A stretch of 64,000 nucleotides of DNA from Bradysia coprophila (Eukaryota > Arthropoda > Insecta > Diptera > Sciaridae). Positions 32,887 through 44,939 of the stretch are shown in pieces. Position 1 is the first letter of the stretch; each line of letters starts with the position of its first letter. The notes below the pieces were generated by a model. It saw only the letters and a program-made list of their open reading frames with translations. It did no database searches and was not told the DNA's origin. Position numbers and translations under genes: made by a program. The stretch lies in contig NW_023503608.1 in NCBI RefSeq assembly GCF_014529535.1, positions 12,574,501 through 12,638,500 on the forward strand, given 5' to 3'.

Positions 32887-33116
32887 GCAAAATAAAAAAG
32901 ATTAGGTCAGTGGGCTTGTTTGAAAGTTCTGGTGATGCCTACTAAATCATTGCTGTTACATCGACTACTACTATCTGTTTACTGCAATGAAACTATACTC
33001 ACTTTCATTGGTTTACTGATACAGTGAAGTTTTTATACTTTTTATGATTTATGATGTATTTCTCGCTTGAAGTCAAGAAAAAATCCGGCATAATTTAAGA
33101 AATACATGGGGTAAAA

Positions 33117-33238
33117 CTACCAAATACGAGCCCCCTGTTACAGGTGTTACAGGTTCACTCATCCTTTGATAGTTTGAACGAACAAACGAAAAGACCATTT
33201 ATAGAGCTCATAATACTGTAGGGGCTCGTATTTAGCAG
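33117..33238. repeat. Inverted repeat (AAATACGAGCCCC arms)
   Basis: CTACCAAATACGAGCCCCC at 33117 and CTGTTACAG-type sequence are inverted as CTGTAGGGGCTCGTATTTAG ending about 33236. It is a small foldback element between the two minus-strand genes. Confidence 0.6.
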
Positions 33239-33286
33239 GCTTATAAGAATTGGATTTTGGTTTGTTTGGAATGTTGGAGTAGAATT

Positions 33287-33680
33287 TAAGAGTCAATTCG
33301 CAAAAACTTCGAACAGTCGGGATTCAAGCCGACGACGATCCCAACAAGCTATGGTTCAAACGAATCGTCGTTCCTGTCTGAGAATTTCGTGGAACAACAT
33401 TTTTCTCGAAAATTTTTTGTTGGGCTGACATGACCCTCAGAAAAATTTTCTCCGGAGTTGTCACGAAAATCGTTTTTTATCAATCTAACAATTTTGGTTC
33501 GTTTCTTCAGTTTGTTTTCTAAAAAAAAATCTAGTACATGTCTTCTGGCTCTATCATGTTGTTTCACCAAATTCTCACAATGAAACGACGATTCGTCTGA
33601 GCTATAGCTCCTTCGCATTGCCGTCGGCTTGAATCCCGATTCCATATAAGCTGTTCGAAGTTTTGGCGAATTGACTCTTA
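33287..33680. repeat. Inverted duplication of about 100 nt overlapping a small ORF
   Basis: The left arm at 33287-33382 (TAAGAGTCAATTCGCAAAAA, CTTCGAACAG, TCGGGATTCAAGCCGACG, CGAATCGTCGTT) is the reverse complement of 33574-33680, apart from a 12-base gap and scattered mismatches. The loop is about 190 nt. The right arm codes for the N-terminus of the ORF at 33349-33693, and the left arm contributes its last codons and 3' flank. Confidence 0.8.
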
Positions 33681-33693
33681 ATCTTATCATCAT
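33349..33693 (-). CDS. Small basic ORF (114 codons) of unknown family, inside an inverted duplication
   Basis: From ATG 33693 it encodes a Ser/Arg/Lys-rich peptide (RLRVNSPKLRTAYMESGFK, MRRSYSSDESS, then FFLENKLKKRTKIVRLIKN) with no recognised domain. Its composition resembles the neighbouring minus-strand protein (32167-32886), 463 bases further on in the same direction, so a shared transcript is possible, although no connecting splice pair was found. The ORF end falls in the left arm of an inverted copy of its own start, so the present C-terminus may be a by-product of that duplication. It could be a real gene, a truncated exon or the precursor of a hairpin RNA. Confidence 0.35.
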   Translation of the reverse strand: MMIRLRVNSPKLRTAYMESGFKPTAMRRSYSSDESSFHCENLVKQHDRARRHVLDFFLENKLKKRTKIVRLIKNDFRDNSGENFSEGHVSPTKNFREKCCSTKFSDRNDDSFEP

Positions 33694-33699
33694 TATAGT

Positions 33700-36600
33700 T
33701 ACATCCTTGTCGTACGTGAAAAGTTGGTGAGGAAAATGGAAAAATCGTATAAATATTCTTATAATTATAAATTGTAGAATTCTTTGAAAGTTTTTATGTA
33801 AATTGAGCGTTTTACATTTTCCAATAAATAATAGTTAAACTTATTGATGTTCGATTCTAGCATCAAAAAACTTCCACTCAACAACGAGTAACAAAAGACT
33901 CAAAAGAAACACTTAAAATGTCTTTCTTCTTTGTATCGCTGGCATTAAGTGAAACATTTTCGAAAAGTCTGCAAATTAAAAAGTTTTACAAAAGAACGCG
34001 TGCTTTTTGTTGCAACAATTTAACTTATTTTCGCTCAAAAACGTGTTCTCATTGTATATTACGCTAAGATGCTGCAACACTTTAAAAGACATAATCTGAC
34101 GATAATTAAAGATTCACAGTTTGTAATGAAGAAAAAAAGATAATTTAAGTAGTTGAATTTAATAAAAAAAAATCTCAAAAAAACAAAAACAAAAATCGAA
34201 ATGCATTACGTAACAAAATAAAAGAAGTTACAATGTGATTTGAGATTTTAAGCTTTCTGCTATTTGCTTTGTGCCATTGTTTTTCTTCTTCTTATTCGTC
34301 TTGCAAAAGTACCAACGTATCTACGTGTATAAAAGGCAAGAATATAGAAAAAGTTTACACAAATAAATGGAATATAAAAGTTTGCAAAATATATCCATAT
34401 AATAATCCATGCAAACATGTACCACCACTCGACGTCGATACACAATACACATATAAGCACAATCTTTCGTTATAAGTTTAGTTATTTAGAAAGACAAAGA
34501 AAAAGCAAAACTGGCAAGGCAATGATTGAAAAACAAATAAAATAAGTTTTCTTCGGTAATTTGTTTTTCTTCGGATTGTTGTTGAGTATTTTCAATATTA
34601 ATTTCATCTCTCATTATATAGATCACAAAAATTCTTTTTTCACAAATGAAAGATTTTTGTAGGTCAGAAATAGAATAACTATCGAAAAACTTGTATTTAA
34701 TGGTTAAAGAGTTCTTCGAAGTTACTTTTTAAAAAACTTGGAAATGTTTTAATGAGATAACAAACACATTTCCATCGAGAAAGTTACTCTTCTTTACGTA
34801 TGTTTCTCCCTCTGCTTTTTTTTGAAAACCGAATCGATAAATGGAAAATTAAAAAAGTACTTTGAACCAATTGACAATATCTAAATTTATGTTACACCAT
34901 TTTTTTTGTTTCCGAAGCAAACAAAGATAAACTTTTTCTTAGTTTTCAAATTCAAAAGTCATCTTGATTTATTTATAGGACACATTTCGGTTAGGTCTAT
35001 GAAGGTTGATAAAAAGTCGCACCACAAATATTTTTTTAGTAGTAGTGTGTATATTAGACGGAGCGCCTGTGGCTCATTTTTGACTTACTTGTTTTTCGGC
35101 CAGTCAGTTGGTCGGTGCAGCTGGTAAAAATAGACAAACTAAAATATTGTTAGTCTATTATGAAGGCAATGGTTCGAAAGTGAAAGTGAAAGCTATGGCA
35201 TGTCAACTCAAAGAGCCACAAGAAAAGCGACGTTTTGTCTTATGACAATTCGGGGATACAAAGGTCTATTTTCTCAAAGTAATAAAGAAGTACGTAATCT
35301 ACACCTTGTACATTCTCTCTTGTTGGAATTTCCTATTTTATTCTTTCAGCAAGCAAATATCTGTTACAACTCCTCACTAATTGTAGAAAGTCCAAATTTT
35401 GTGAAAATTAGGAATAGTCGTTAGTGCTAAGTGAAGAATGAAAACCATACCACAAAAAAAGTCGTTGAATAAATGTGATCCCATGTCCTTACAAGGAACT
35501 CATCTGCACAAATCCTCTCGGTCTAAATGTCCGTGTATGCATACACATTACATATTTAACCTCACCAGTACTTTTTCAATAAGATCTTCACCAGACACCA
35601 ATAGGATATGCGAATAATATCAGGATCTATTACACTCAAGACTCACAAGAGCTTATGTGAAAGCGACAACAAACAAAACATTCAAAACAAAAAGTTTTAA
35701 CAGCCAGAAAATATATGTATAACGCGAACAGAGAGAAGATTTTACTTTACGGAAAATTTAATACTCCAGCAGGAATTTAGGAAGGAAAAGAATATTAATC
35801 TGTTCGAGAAGGTATCGCCGTTGTGGAATATGTTGAAAATTCTATCGGTAAAGTAACATTAAAATAATAACAAAACATGCAGGGGATTCGTCTCGGGTTG
35901 TCCATAAAGTTTGTCGTTAGGATACTCTTTTTGTCGGTTTACACAACGCTGAAGATTAGTTGTACTTTACTAGTACAGATATTTCAGTTGCTTACAATTT
36001 CTATGTATTCGAAGGAATGTTTTTCTGTGTCCTTTCACCATACCTTATCCGAGTCTTTCTCACATTAGGTATGGTAGATTGGTAGATGTATTTTCCAGAG
36101 ATTCAGACAAAAAATAAACAGCCTGTTAAGAGGTTCCGAGCGTACTCTGTAATTGTAGCCTACATTTCTGCGTTTCGAAATTTTTGATCGCTGATATCTT
36201 TTTACGAGAGCCCTTTTTGAAAAATGTACGACCACATTTTCGAGTAAAAATATGTCAGCTTTGAGAAAACCGTACCGATGCCCCAAATTTGCATCAAAGG
36301 TACACTTTTCTCAAAGCACATGGAACTTTCACAGACAATTTTATTTTTTATTCAAAGCTGACATATTTTTTATATGGTAGCTTATAAAATGCTGTTTTTC
36401 TCCTACGGGTTTGCAAAGGATTTTTTTCACCTCACAATTTTATAAAATCATGAAAAAATCTTTTGTATAACAACAAATATTGAATTCCGACGGTTCGTCT
36501 TTCGCAGGACTTATTTTAGAACATTTTTATTGAGAAAAATTCTGAAAAAATTCAGAAGAATTCCTAAAAAATTCGGAAATGTTTTTTTTTTCATTTTTCC

Positions 36601-37420
36601 GGAGTTGTTCGAAATTTTCAGAATTAAAATTCTCTAAAATAAGCCCTGGGTGCAGATCATATCAGTCGGATACATTAATTTAACTTAAATCAAGGTCAGG
36701 TCAAGCTGAAGTTCAGGTGTGCCAATGAACTTAAACAAGTCGGTTTGGAAACTAAACCGACCGTTGTTCTAGAATCGTGGGTTGCGAGGTTTTTTTTGCA
36801 TTAATTTGGATCATCTGTTGGTGCATAAATTCTGATTGATTATGTTGAATATGTCGGTACAGTTGACGTTATTCTGTTTCGTAAAACTGCCTGGTACTCG
36901 TCAAAACAGTTTTTAACAGAAAATAGACCATCACATATTTGATATGTTAATTCAAAGCAGATAACCGCACGATTTGTTTCAAATCCGCTTTAAAAAGGTT
37001 AGTTAAACTGGAAATTATTGAATTATCTGCGTGTGCCGCGTATTTTCTGATAAACCGCTTAAAATTTTGCTTTGAAATTCTAGTATTCATACTCGAAAAC
37101 ATAATGTTAATTATTATAAATCAAAAGGTAAACAGAACGCGGGATTAGCATGAGTAAATATACGGTATTAAATTTGTACCGTCGCGTCGGTCGACTATAC
37201 CGGAAATATAATATTTCGAAATTGCAATCGATGTGTTTATATGTACAATTAGCGATTATAATCAGACCAAATAAATTATGAAATCGTGTGTTCAATTAAT
37301 GTGAATATTCTATTTTCGGTTTTCATAGAAAAGGATAATGGACATTTTTATTCTTTAAACATTTGATTATAAACTTGTTAACGTTCAGTGTATGTAAGTT
37401 TCCTTTAAATCTACTGATTC
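33700..37420. other. AT-rich stretch with small hairpins, no recognised gene
   Basis: Hairpins lie at 36258-36321 (GCTTTGAGAAAACCGTACC inverted as GGTACACTTTTCTCAAAGC) and about 36508-36646 (GACTTATTTTAGA inverted as TCTAAAATAAGCC, with a TTCAGAATT-rich interior). Both look like MITE relics. Open frames here have no motif. Confidence 0.4.
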
Positions 37421-37477
37421 TCGAGATTTTATTTAGAAATGATTTGACATACAAGCCATAAATCAAATGTGATATGT

Positions 37478-38250
37478 CTACACTTTAACTTCTGATAAAA
37501 TTTTATTTTCCTGTATTTTATTGGTCAAAAACGTTTTAAACGCAACAGCTCCTTCAGCCATCCGTGCAGCCTTGTAAAATTCATTCGATTCCATGCGATT
37601 TATCCATTCCGTTAGTTTCGGATATTTTTCCCCATCAATTGGTGCAAGGCCATCGCAGGATGTTACCGTTGCAATGCAACAAAAATCGGCTATAGTTAAA
37701 ACATCACCGCAAAGGTAATCACAACTTTCCAAAAATGATTCCATCAATGGCCAACATTTTGCGATGTAATTGAGTTTCTCGTCTGGTACATCGAACGATC
37801 CCCAATAGAAAATCGGTTCGAAAAATATTCGCAATCGTGCAAATAAAAATCCCGTATCAAAATGCAATCTGGCATTTACGTGTGCTCGCTTAACTATATC
37901 TTTTGGATATAATGAATCGTCGGAACCGTATTTATCACACATATATGCACATATCGCATGGCTGTCGTACACAATTACGCCATTATCGATAAGCAGTGGT
38001 ATGGTGTGTTGTGGATTTAGCTAAAAGAAAAACAAAACAAAAAATATTGTGAAATCAATAGCACTATCAATACGAATACCACAAATTCCAACACACATAC
38101 CTTTAGAAATTCACTGGTTAATTGTTCACCTTTCATTAAGTTAATGTTTCGTAGTTCCAAATCAATATTAAGAGCTTTAGCAGTAAGAAGTACCGCTCTA
38201 GATGGTGGACTCAAATCAAAAGTATAGTAAAGTATCGGATTATTGGGCAT
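37478..38250 (-). CDS. Glutathione S-transferase, Epsilon-type (gene 1)
   Basis: Cytosolic GST that conjugates reduced glutathione to electrophiles (insecticide and plant-toxin detoxification is typical of the class). Exon 1 is 38250-38101 (50 codons) with donor GTATGT; exon 2 is 38020-37478 (180 codons plus stop) with acceptor TTTTCTTTTAG; the intron is 80 bp, phase 0; 230 residues in total, usual for the family. The thioredoxin-like N-domain has LSPPSRAV (catalytic Ser14), NPQHTIP (52-58, glutathione-site His55 and cis-Pro58) and DSHAI (Asp69-Ser70 in the glutathione gamma-glutamyl site). The C-domain has LYPKDIVKRAHVNARLHFD and the N-capping motif LTIADF. A likely AATAAA for the minus transcript lies at 37428-37433. 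It is divergent from gene 2. Confidence 0.93.
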
Positions 38251-38709
38251 TTTGTTTAGAAAGAATCAAAAAATACACAAAAAATGGTAACAAATCCACA
38301 CTCAACAAACTCTTGTTGGTAACTATATTTTCTTACAAAGCCAGATGCAATGGTCGACAGCACACCAAAATAAAATCAATGAGTTGATACCTATACCCAT
38401 GATAAAATACACAAACATATTACATGATTTTAGTAATCGTCTTAGCTGGAAAACTCTTACTGCTCTTGAATGGAATGGGCAGAGCTAATGCCGAATAATA
38501 TAAACAGAGAGAATGAGTGTATATATAATGACACAGAGTGGTATATGTGACGATTGATAAAAACAAGTACGGGTAAAATGTGTTCGACAAACGTTATTCA
38601 AAGTAGAAAGTAGCTTGAGTCTGTTTTGAGTTAGTTACGAAAATTATCTGTGATTGAAGTGTATCGATTTGAAGCTCCTTTAAAGTAGATAAAGGTCCAA
38701 CAAAAGAAA
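38251..38709. promoter_or_regulatory. Shared intergenic promoter region of two divergent GST genes
   Basis: The 459 bp between the start codons of the minus-strand and plus-strand GST genes must contain both promoters. A TATATAAT at about 38522 could serve the plus gene; no clear TATA was seen for the minus gene. A common regulatory region would allow co-induction, which is inference. Confidence 0.4.
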
Positions 38710-39439
38710 ATGGGGAAAATTGTGTTTTATTATACGTTGTTAAGTCCACCATCTCGTGCCGTTTTACTAACAGGAAAGGCATTAGGCATTGAATTCGATT
38801 TGAGAAATGTTGATCTAATCAAAGGAGAACACTTATCTGAAGAGTTCAAGAAGGTGACAATTTTGCGAATAAATTAACACAAAGTGTACCATTGAAATGT
38901 CCAAATCGAATTTACAGTTGAATCCTCAACATACCATTCCTCTAATTATCGATAATGGAGTTATTATCTACGATAGTCATGCAATATGTGCATACTTGTG
39001 TGATAAATATGCCAATACCGATCAACTGTACCCGAAAGACTTAGTGAAACGAGCTGAGGTTGATGCTCGGCTTCATTTTGATACCGGATTCTTGTTTGCA
39101 AGACTACGATTTTTGTATGAACCAATACTGTATTGCGGTTCGGCAGAAGTGCCAGAGGACAAGGTTCAGTACATTGAAAAGTGTTGGCCAATAATGGAAG
39201 CATTCCTTGAACGCGGTCCGTATCTTTGCGGCAACGAACTTACCATTGCCGACTACTGTTGCGTTGCAACCGTTTCATCGTTGAGACATTATGGTGGTGA
39301 TATGGACAAATATCCGAAATTGTCCGGGTGGTTGAAAAGAATGAGAGAGTTGCCTGACTATGAGAGTCTTTGCGGCGAAGGAGGTGATTTACTAGTCAAA
39401 ACTGTTGATCAAATGGTCGAGAAAAATCGGTTGAGCTAA
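38710..39439 (+). CDS. Glutathione S-transferase, Epsilon-type (gene 2)
   Basis: Exon 1 is 38710-38853 (48 codons, MGKIVFYYTLLSPPSRAV); exon 2 is 38918-39439 (173 codons plus stop); the 64-bp phase-0 intron ends in TTTACAG. Total 221 residues. Catalytic Ser12, NPQHTIP (50-56) and DSHAI (Asp67-Ser68) are present; the C-domain carries LYPKDLVKRAEVDARLHFD and LTIADY. The donor is GTGACA, weaker than those of the sister genes, so splicing efficiency deserves attention; no better in-phase donor is nearby. AATAAA lies at 39459-39464, only 20 bases after the stop. It is the closest relative of gene 1 in this window (shared DTGFLFARLR, KCWP, Y-LCG). Confidence 0.92.
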
Positions 39440-40110
39440 AGATTTCTTTATATCTCGAAATAAATCTCTAGCTTGAATTGAGTTGATGGCTTTTTCTAGT
39501 TTTTTTAAAAGAAATAATAAAATTTCGACATACAACGAGGGTAAGTCCACCGCACCAGTTACGACCAGCATAAATCAAAATTAAGAGCCCCCTCTGAACG
39601 ACATTTCATACCAATTTGAGGTATGTTTTCCACTGCAAATAAAAGAACTTTTAACGGCTTGTACATGGTGGAATTACCCCACAGCTTTACTGAAGTTACT
39701 AACTTTTTGACAAATAAAACGATCTCATAATTGTTGCGCAACTAAAATTGATAATAGTTTTTGCAATGTCATCACAGCCTGATACCAGACCATATTATCC
39801 ACACATGCTCATATTCTTGTTCCGCATAATAATGTGCGGCGATGTGTTTAATAAGTATTAAACATACACATCTTGAGTCTTATCAAATATAAGTGGGTAC
39901 CTACTAAGTATACTTCTTTAGATTATTTTTGTTTGCCTTGAAATTACTTTTGAGTGCAGAGAAGTTTTGGCAATCGAAGACGAATATTTGCTTGTGTGTT
40001 CATAGTAAAAATCTACTCAACAAAGCAATATTAAGTTAAATACCTTAAATACAGCAGGGTGAATTAAGGGGCCTACATTAAAAATTATTTAGTGATTTAT
40101 AGTCATCTTG

Positions 40111-40115
40111 TCAGT
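40111..40115 (+). promoter_or_regulatory. Possible arthropod initiator (TCAGT) for GST gene 3
   Basis: TCAGT lies 24 bases before the ATG of the third GST gene, matching the arthropod initiator consensus and implying a very short leader. No TATA box is evident at the proper distance. Weak evidence, since the motif is only five bases. Confidence 0.3.
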
Positions 40116-40134
40116 CGATAGATCTCGAAAGTGA

Positions 40135-40875
40135 ATGGCTGCTAAACCAATACTTTACTACGTCAAGCGTAGTCCGCCATGTAGAGCTGTGCTAATGGCT
40201 GCGCAGGCTATTGGTGTTGAACTAGACTTGAAAGTTACTGAAACCTCGAAGGGAGAAAATAGAACACCAGACTTTTTAAAAGTAAGTGATGACACTTTAA
40301 GTTCGAAATCATCTTTAAGTGTATCGAAACTTGTACCGTAGATGAATCCACAGCATACTATTCCGGTGTTGGACGATAATGGATCAATTGTTGTGGACAG
40401 TCATGCCATATGTTCATATCTTTCCGAAAAATATGCTAAAGACGATAAATTGTATCCGAAAGATCTAGTGAAACGAGCGCTAGTTGATGCTAGAATGCAT
40501 TTCGATACTGGCTATCTTTTCGGAAGAGTCCGAGCGTACATAGAACCAATTTTCTACTTTGGCTGTGCGGAAATTTCACAAGAGCGTCAAGACTACTTCA
40601 GAATGAGCTTGCCCATTGTAGAAGCTTTCCTAGAAAATGGGCAATACGTGTGTGGTAATGAAATGACATTGGCTGATTTCTGTTTTATGGCAACATTGTC
40701 CTCGGTTGACCGGAACATTGAAATTGATTGGGACAAGTACCCGAAATTGAAGGACTGGATGAGACGAATGTCTCAGTTGCCGAATTACGAGAGTACTAAT
40801 GGCGAAGGAGCTGTTATGCTTCAAGAGCTGATTTCGCAAAGACTGAAGACAAACCAGGAAAAATTAAACTCCTAA
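40135..40875 (+). CDS. Glutathione S-transferase, Epsilon-type (gene 3)
   Basis: Exon 1 is 40135-40281 (49 codons) with a strong donor GTAAGT; exon 2 is 40342-40875 (177 codons plus stop) after CCGTAG; the intron is 60 bp, phase 0, and lacks an in-frame stop before its last codon; 226 residues in total. It shows RSPPCRAV (Ser13), MNPQHTIPVLDDNG (50-63) and DSHAI (Asp68-Ser69), then LYPKDLVKRALVDARMHFD and MTLADF. It differs from genes 1 and 2 in the N-terminal loop (KRSPP rather than LSPP) and in parts of the hydrophobic-substrate helices, so substrate range probably differs. It lies 695 bp downstream of gene 2, same strand. A possible ATTAAA is at about 40993. Confidence 0.93.
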
Positions 40876-41040
40876 TTAAACAATTCCATCGTCACGGCTC
40901 GAAGACACGCTGAAGACAAAATGATACTAAGACAGCCAATATTTAGACGGCTTAACTTAAACGTATTGTTTCATTTATCGTCATTCCTTTCCATTAAAGG
41001 ATCTCCACTTTTGTAAAGCTTTTAGATGAACTTAAAACTA

Positions 41041-41085
41041 GGTCCCACCATTGTATTGGGTGGGTCAGAAAGATTGAGCGACCGA
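41041..41085 (+). repeat. Orphan lead motif of the CCACC..GGGTGGGTCAG family
   Basis: GGTCCCACCATTGTATTGGG then TGGGTCAG matches the lead of the copies at 50511 and 61251, but no other family blocks follow, so it is a solo fragment. It lies about 165 bp downstream of the third GST gene. Confidence 0.5.
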
Positions 41086-42911
41086 ATTTTTCAACAGAAT
41101 ATTAGAATTTTAAAAACATACACAAAAATATGATCAATCAATAGAGGTCGTGACTGTCACCTGTTACAGACGGCTGTCATCTGTTATAGACAACGACAGC
41201 AAAGATAAACGACAAGCTCTGACTGATGTGGTCGTATATAGCAAAAAGCATGTTCAAAACAAATGAAGTAAAAGATTTCTGAAAATCAATCTTTGTAAAT
41301 CTTTGATCAAATGAAGTAATAGTTTGAACAGTAAAATTGTTAATATGCATGCCGTCTGTGACAGGTTAAAGCTATAAACAATAAGACGAAAATAGTCATT
41401 TGTTCACCGAGTGTATTTTTACACACAAAAATGTAATTTCCAGTTTTTCCCCCGAGGTCACAAAAAGAGGAGAAAATTTGCTCATTTTGACATTGCCTTG
41501 AACTCAGAAAGAAAGCAATATATATTTGAAACTTCTCTGTTAACACTGTGTAATTGCAGTGAACAACGAAGAGAAAAGAACAAGCCATCAAACACTGTTA
41601 TTTGACTTAAGTGAGACTTTTGCCTTCAAACACTTATCGAAAGAAGTAACAGATTCAATTTATGTGGCGATTCGCTTGCTATTTATGAAAGCTTAACTAC
41701 TAGGCTATTTTTCTCTCACAAGTGGAACATAACTGTCCGATGAAAACATTCAAGCCCGAATATCTAACCTAAAACAGTAGAAAAAGTCAAAATAAAAAAT
41801 TTGCACAACTCAGAGAGTGCTATGGCATAACTCGAGACATTTTGACGCCCGACGCCCACCTGATGTGTGGCGAATACTAAATGTAATAGTAGCCGATAAC
41901 ATTAGGTTTCATTATGGATATAAGTGTCATATTGGAGGTAGTCTCTGCATATATGGATATAATTATATCGATGTCTGTTGTATTTACTGTTCCGAATGTT
42001 CTGCCTCTGTTTTCGTACAAAATTTAATTAGTCCAACCAATTAGGTCGATAATTTAGCTTTGACATAAATAATGGTGAGCTACCATCATTATTATCTCGA
42101 AATAAGTAATGATTGAAATAATTCTGTGAAACAATTTTCGATTTAATATCAATTCCACACTCACATATTGATCTGAAATCATTTATATCAATTAAACATC
42201 ACACGCCATCGACAATATATATTTTTTTTTTATTTCTGCTGTAACCGAGAATGTACACAGTAATGTGTACGTGCTAAAAAAACGTGTAAATAAAAATAAA
42301 TTGTTACAAATATTTAATTATGGAACAGTCGAAGAGCACTTCCGTACGTAGTATACACTGTATGTGAAAGTATAATAAAATTTAAAAAAAAAATCATTTG
42401 GGCTATCGGATCAAAAACCAATTTAACTTTATTGGCTTTTATTGTTTTTAATCTCCATAAAATCTGTGGAAAAAAACACTGAAACTGACTTTCTTAATTA
42501 GATTTGCCGACATCAACTAAACCCGAAAAAAAGCGTAGTGTTTCTGGCGCGTAGAGTGAATGTAATGCATGTAAACCATAATTTAAAATACTTTCATGAT
42601 GCATATCTAATCACTGAGATACATTGAAACAAATTCGTATCCATACATATATTCCACGGATGGAAACAAACTGCAACACTGTGTAATAACGAAAATGCAC
42701 ATAAAAACCATTTTTCTGTTTTGTTTTCATTTTGATTGTGATGGAAAAATCGTTTAAAATTCATTGGAAAATGTACGGGGTGTGGATTTCGAGAGGATGC
42801 GTTCAATGATTGCATAATATTTTTATATGTATGTATGAATGAATATTCAATAAAAGTTTCTTTATTCAAAAATAGTGTAGTGTAATGCAAAATTATTAGT
42901 GGAATGCTTGC

Positions 42912-42946
<35 letters not shown>

Positions 42947-43689
42947 TGACTGGATATAAAATTGAAACAATATTTTTTTGTTCATTTTTTTATGCATCTA
43001 TGCAAATGTGGCATACATTCATCCGTATGTATTCGGTTGACTGCTTCGGTAAACATGAGATAATCCTTAGGGAATACTAAATATACAATAATCATTTGTG
43101 TTAAATTATATATTTTTTTACCTGGACAGAAGATGACAATAATTTTTTCATAGCGATGCAAAAATCCTTATTTTGGCCACTATGAAGCGTTGTGAAAATG
43201 AGTTTTGTTGTCATTCTGAGGCGCCACTTGAGTTGAGCAAATAATCATTTTCTCCCTTAATATGTCCGGTTAGCCATATTGGGTGAGAAAATGATCATTT
43301 TCTCACCTAAAATGGCTGAATACCAAAGCACGCTATTTATTTATGATCTTCAAAGTGGACAAAAATTCGGATTTTTGCAAAACGCAAGCATGAAAAACGT
43401 GGTGTTCAAATAGCAAACTAATCACAACGCACGCGAGAAAATAGGGATTTTCTCACTTCAGCTGAAACTTTAGGAGAACCTAACTTTTCCAACAACAAAA
43501 AGGTGGATCAAGGATTGATGCTTCTCGAACTGCGTTTTGAGGAAAGTAAGAATTCATAAACTTTTACACTTCATATTAACTTGATTGCTAACTTTATAAG
43601 CTTTCAGAAGTCAGGTCAAGTCAACAAAGGAGATGTTTTATCCATGAAGGTAGACTACCTAGACGAATTATGACCCGAAATTCATTGAA
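41086..43689. other. AT-rich stretch without recognisable genes
   Basis: It contains an (AT)n run at about 42915-42942 and the perfect palindrome GAGAAAATGATCATTTTCTC at 43284-43303 amid repeated TTTTCTC blocks (43240-43460). Paired AATGAAGTARAAG motifs occur at 41261 and 41313, and another at 41643. No gene seen. Confidence 0.4.
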
Positions 43690-44939
43690 AAAACATAGCT
43701 AACACCGACCCGTACGAAACACCTATTCGTATCAAAAGCCTTTAATGTAAAACTCTTCATTTCTCTTACTTCATTTTCTTCTCTGCTGAAAAACTATTCT
43801 TCCTTTTAAATCACTTACATTATCCACTCTTTGCCTTGTTATCATATACAATTAAATTGCCGGAGGCAATATAGACAGCCCGGTACGAAGTCAAATTTCA
43901 TAAATTCCTATTTAAACAGCTATATACCGCTATATTTACCTATATTTCACTGTAAATAAACATTTCACAGAGGAATATGCTATTATATAGCTCTATATGC
44001 CTGTATATAGCTCAATATAGCTGTATATAGGTATACATAGATGTCCATATATGGAATCCCTGAAACCCCTCACACTTAACACATTATTTCCATGTTAACA
44101 GAAACTCTCTAAGCATCATTTTTCCCACTTTATATCACTTTTAATAAAATCCAATATGGCTGCCGGCAGCCATTTTGTTAGGAAACCGAAAATAGTACCG
44201 ACGCTTTACATTCATTAATACCTTTCAAACAAAAAAAAATCATGAAATTCGGTCAAAATTTACTCGAGATATTGACAAAATACTCCACGTTCACTGTACT
44301 TCCGAGTAGCCAGATAAGAGCTCACTCCAAGAGACCTAGCTCACGCTCCGGAGAACATAATTTCATAAAGTTTTTTTCCCTGATTGGTACGATCAATACC
44401 TATCTAATAAAGCTAAAACGAACGAAATATGTTCAAATTTGGCCGACCTACAAGCAAAAACTGCTTGCCGCCCTGTGCCTGTTTCACACCAAGGGGTCTA
44501 ACTCACAAGTCGGTCATCCGATTTCCATAAACTTTTTTTTTGTCGATCGGTATTGTAAATATCTTTCATTCGATGTATCATTTACGAGTATAGCGTTTAA
44601 ATGTCCGGAGATATATTCGAAAAACCGTAAAGCACTTATTGGGCCTCAGCTCAGGAGGGGTTGATCCAAAATCACTCATCTTCGAACTTAGCCTGTCTTT
44701 TGACATTACCAAACGGGGAAAAAAAGAATTTTCAAAATCGGATGCGTTTTACTCAAGTTATCGTGCAGACAGACAGACGGACGGACGGACGGACGGACGG
44801 ACGGACGGACATTTTTTTTCTTGCTGATTTGGCATCTCTGGACAACCACAATAGGTTTCCCCTTACTCAGGGAGTCCAATTCGACGTGTTACAAACGTAT
44901 GCGTAAACCTATAAGACCCCAGTACTTCGTACGGGTCTA
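43690..44939 (-). mobile_element. DINE-1/HINE-like repeat, copy 2 (inverted relative to copy 1)
   Basis: Read on the minus strand this repeats 4262-5490 almost base for base: GACCCGTACGAAGTACTGGG at its start (44937 downwards), (GTCY)n at 44769-44812, the CGATAACTTGAGTAAA core, the TA-rich zone (43915-44045), the hairpin at 43856-43870 and the terminal CGTACGGGTCGG at 43704-43716. The microsatellite is longer than in copy 1. Apparent ORFs on the plus strand (44242-44906) are mirror images of those in copy 1 and non-coding. Confidence 0.75.

Noticed and set aside
44242-44906. ORFs of 62-140 codons, mirrored at 4259-4740
   Set aside because: Both sets fall inside the two inverted copies of the non-coding HINE-like repeat; overlapping frames are open on the same stretch and no motif is present.
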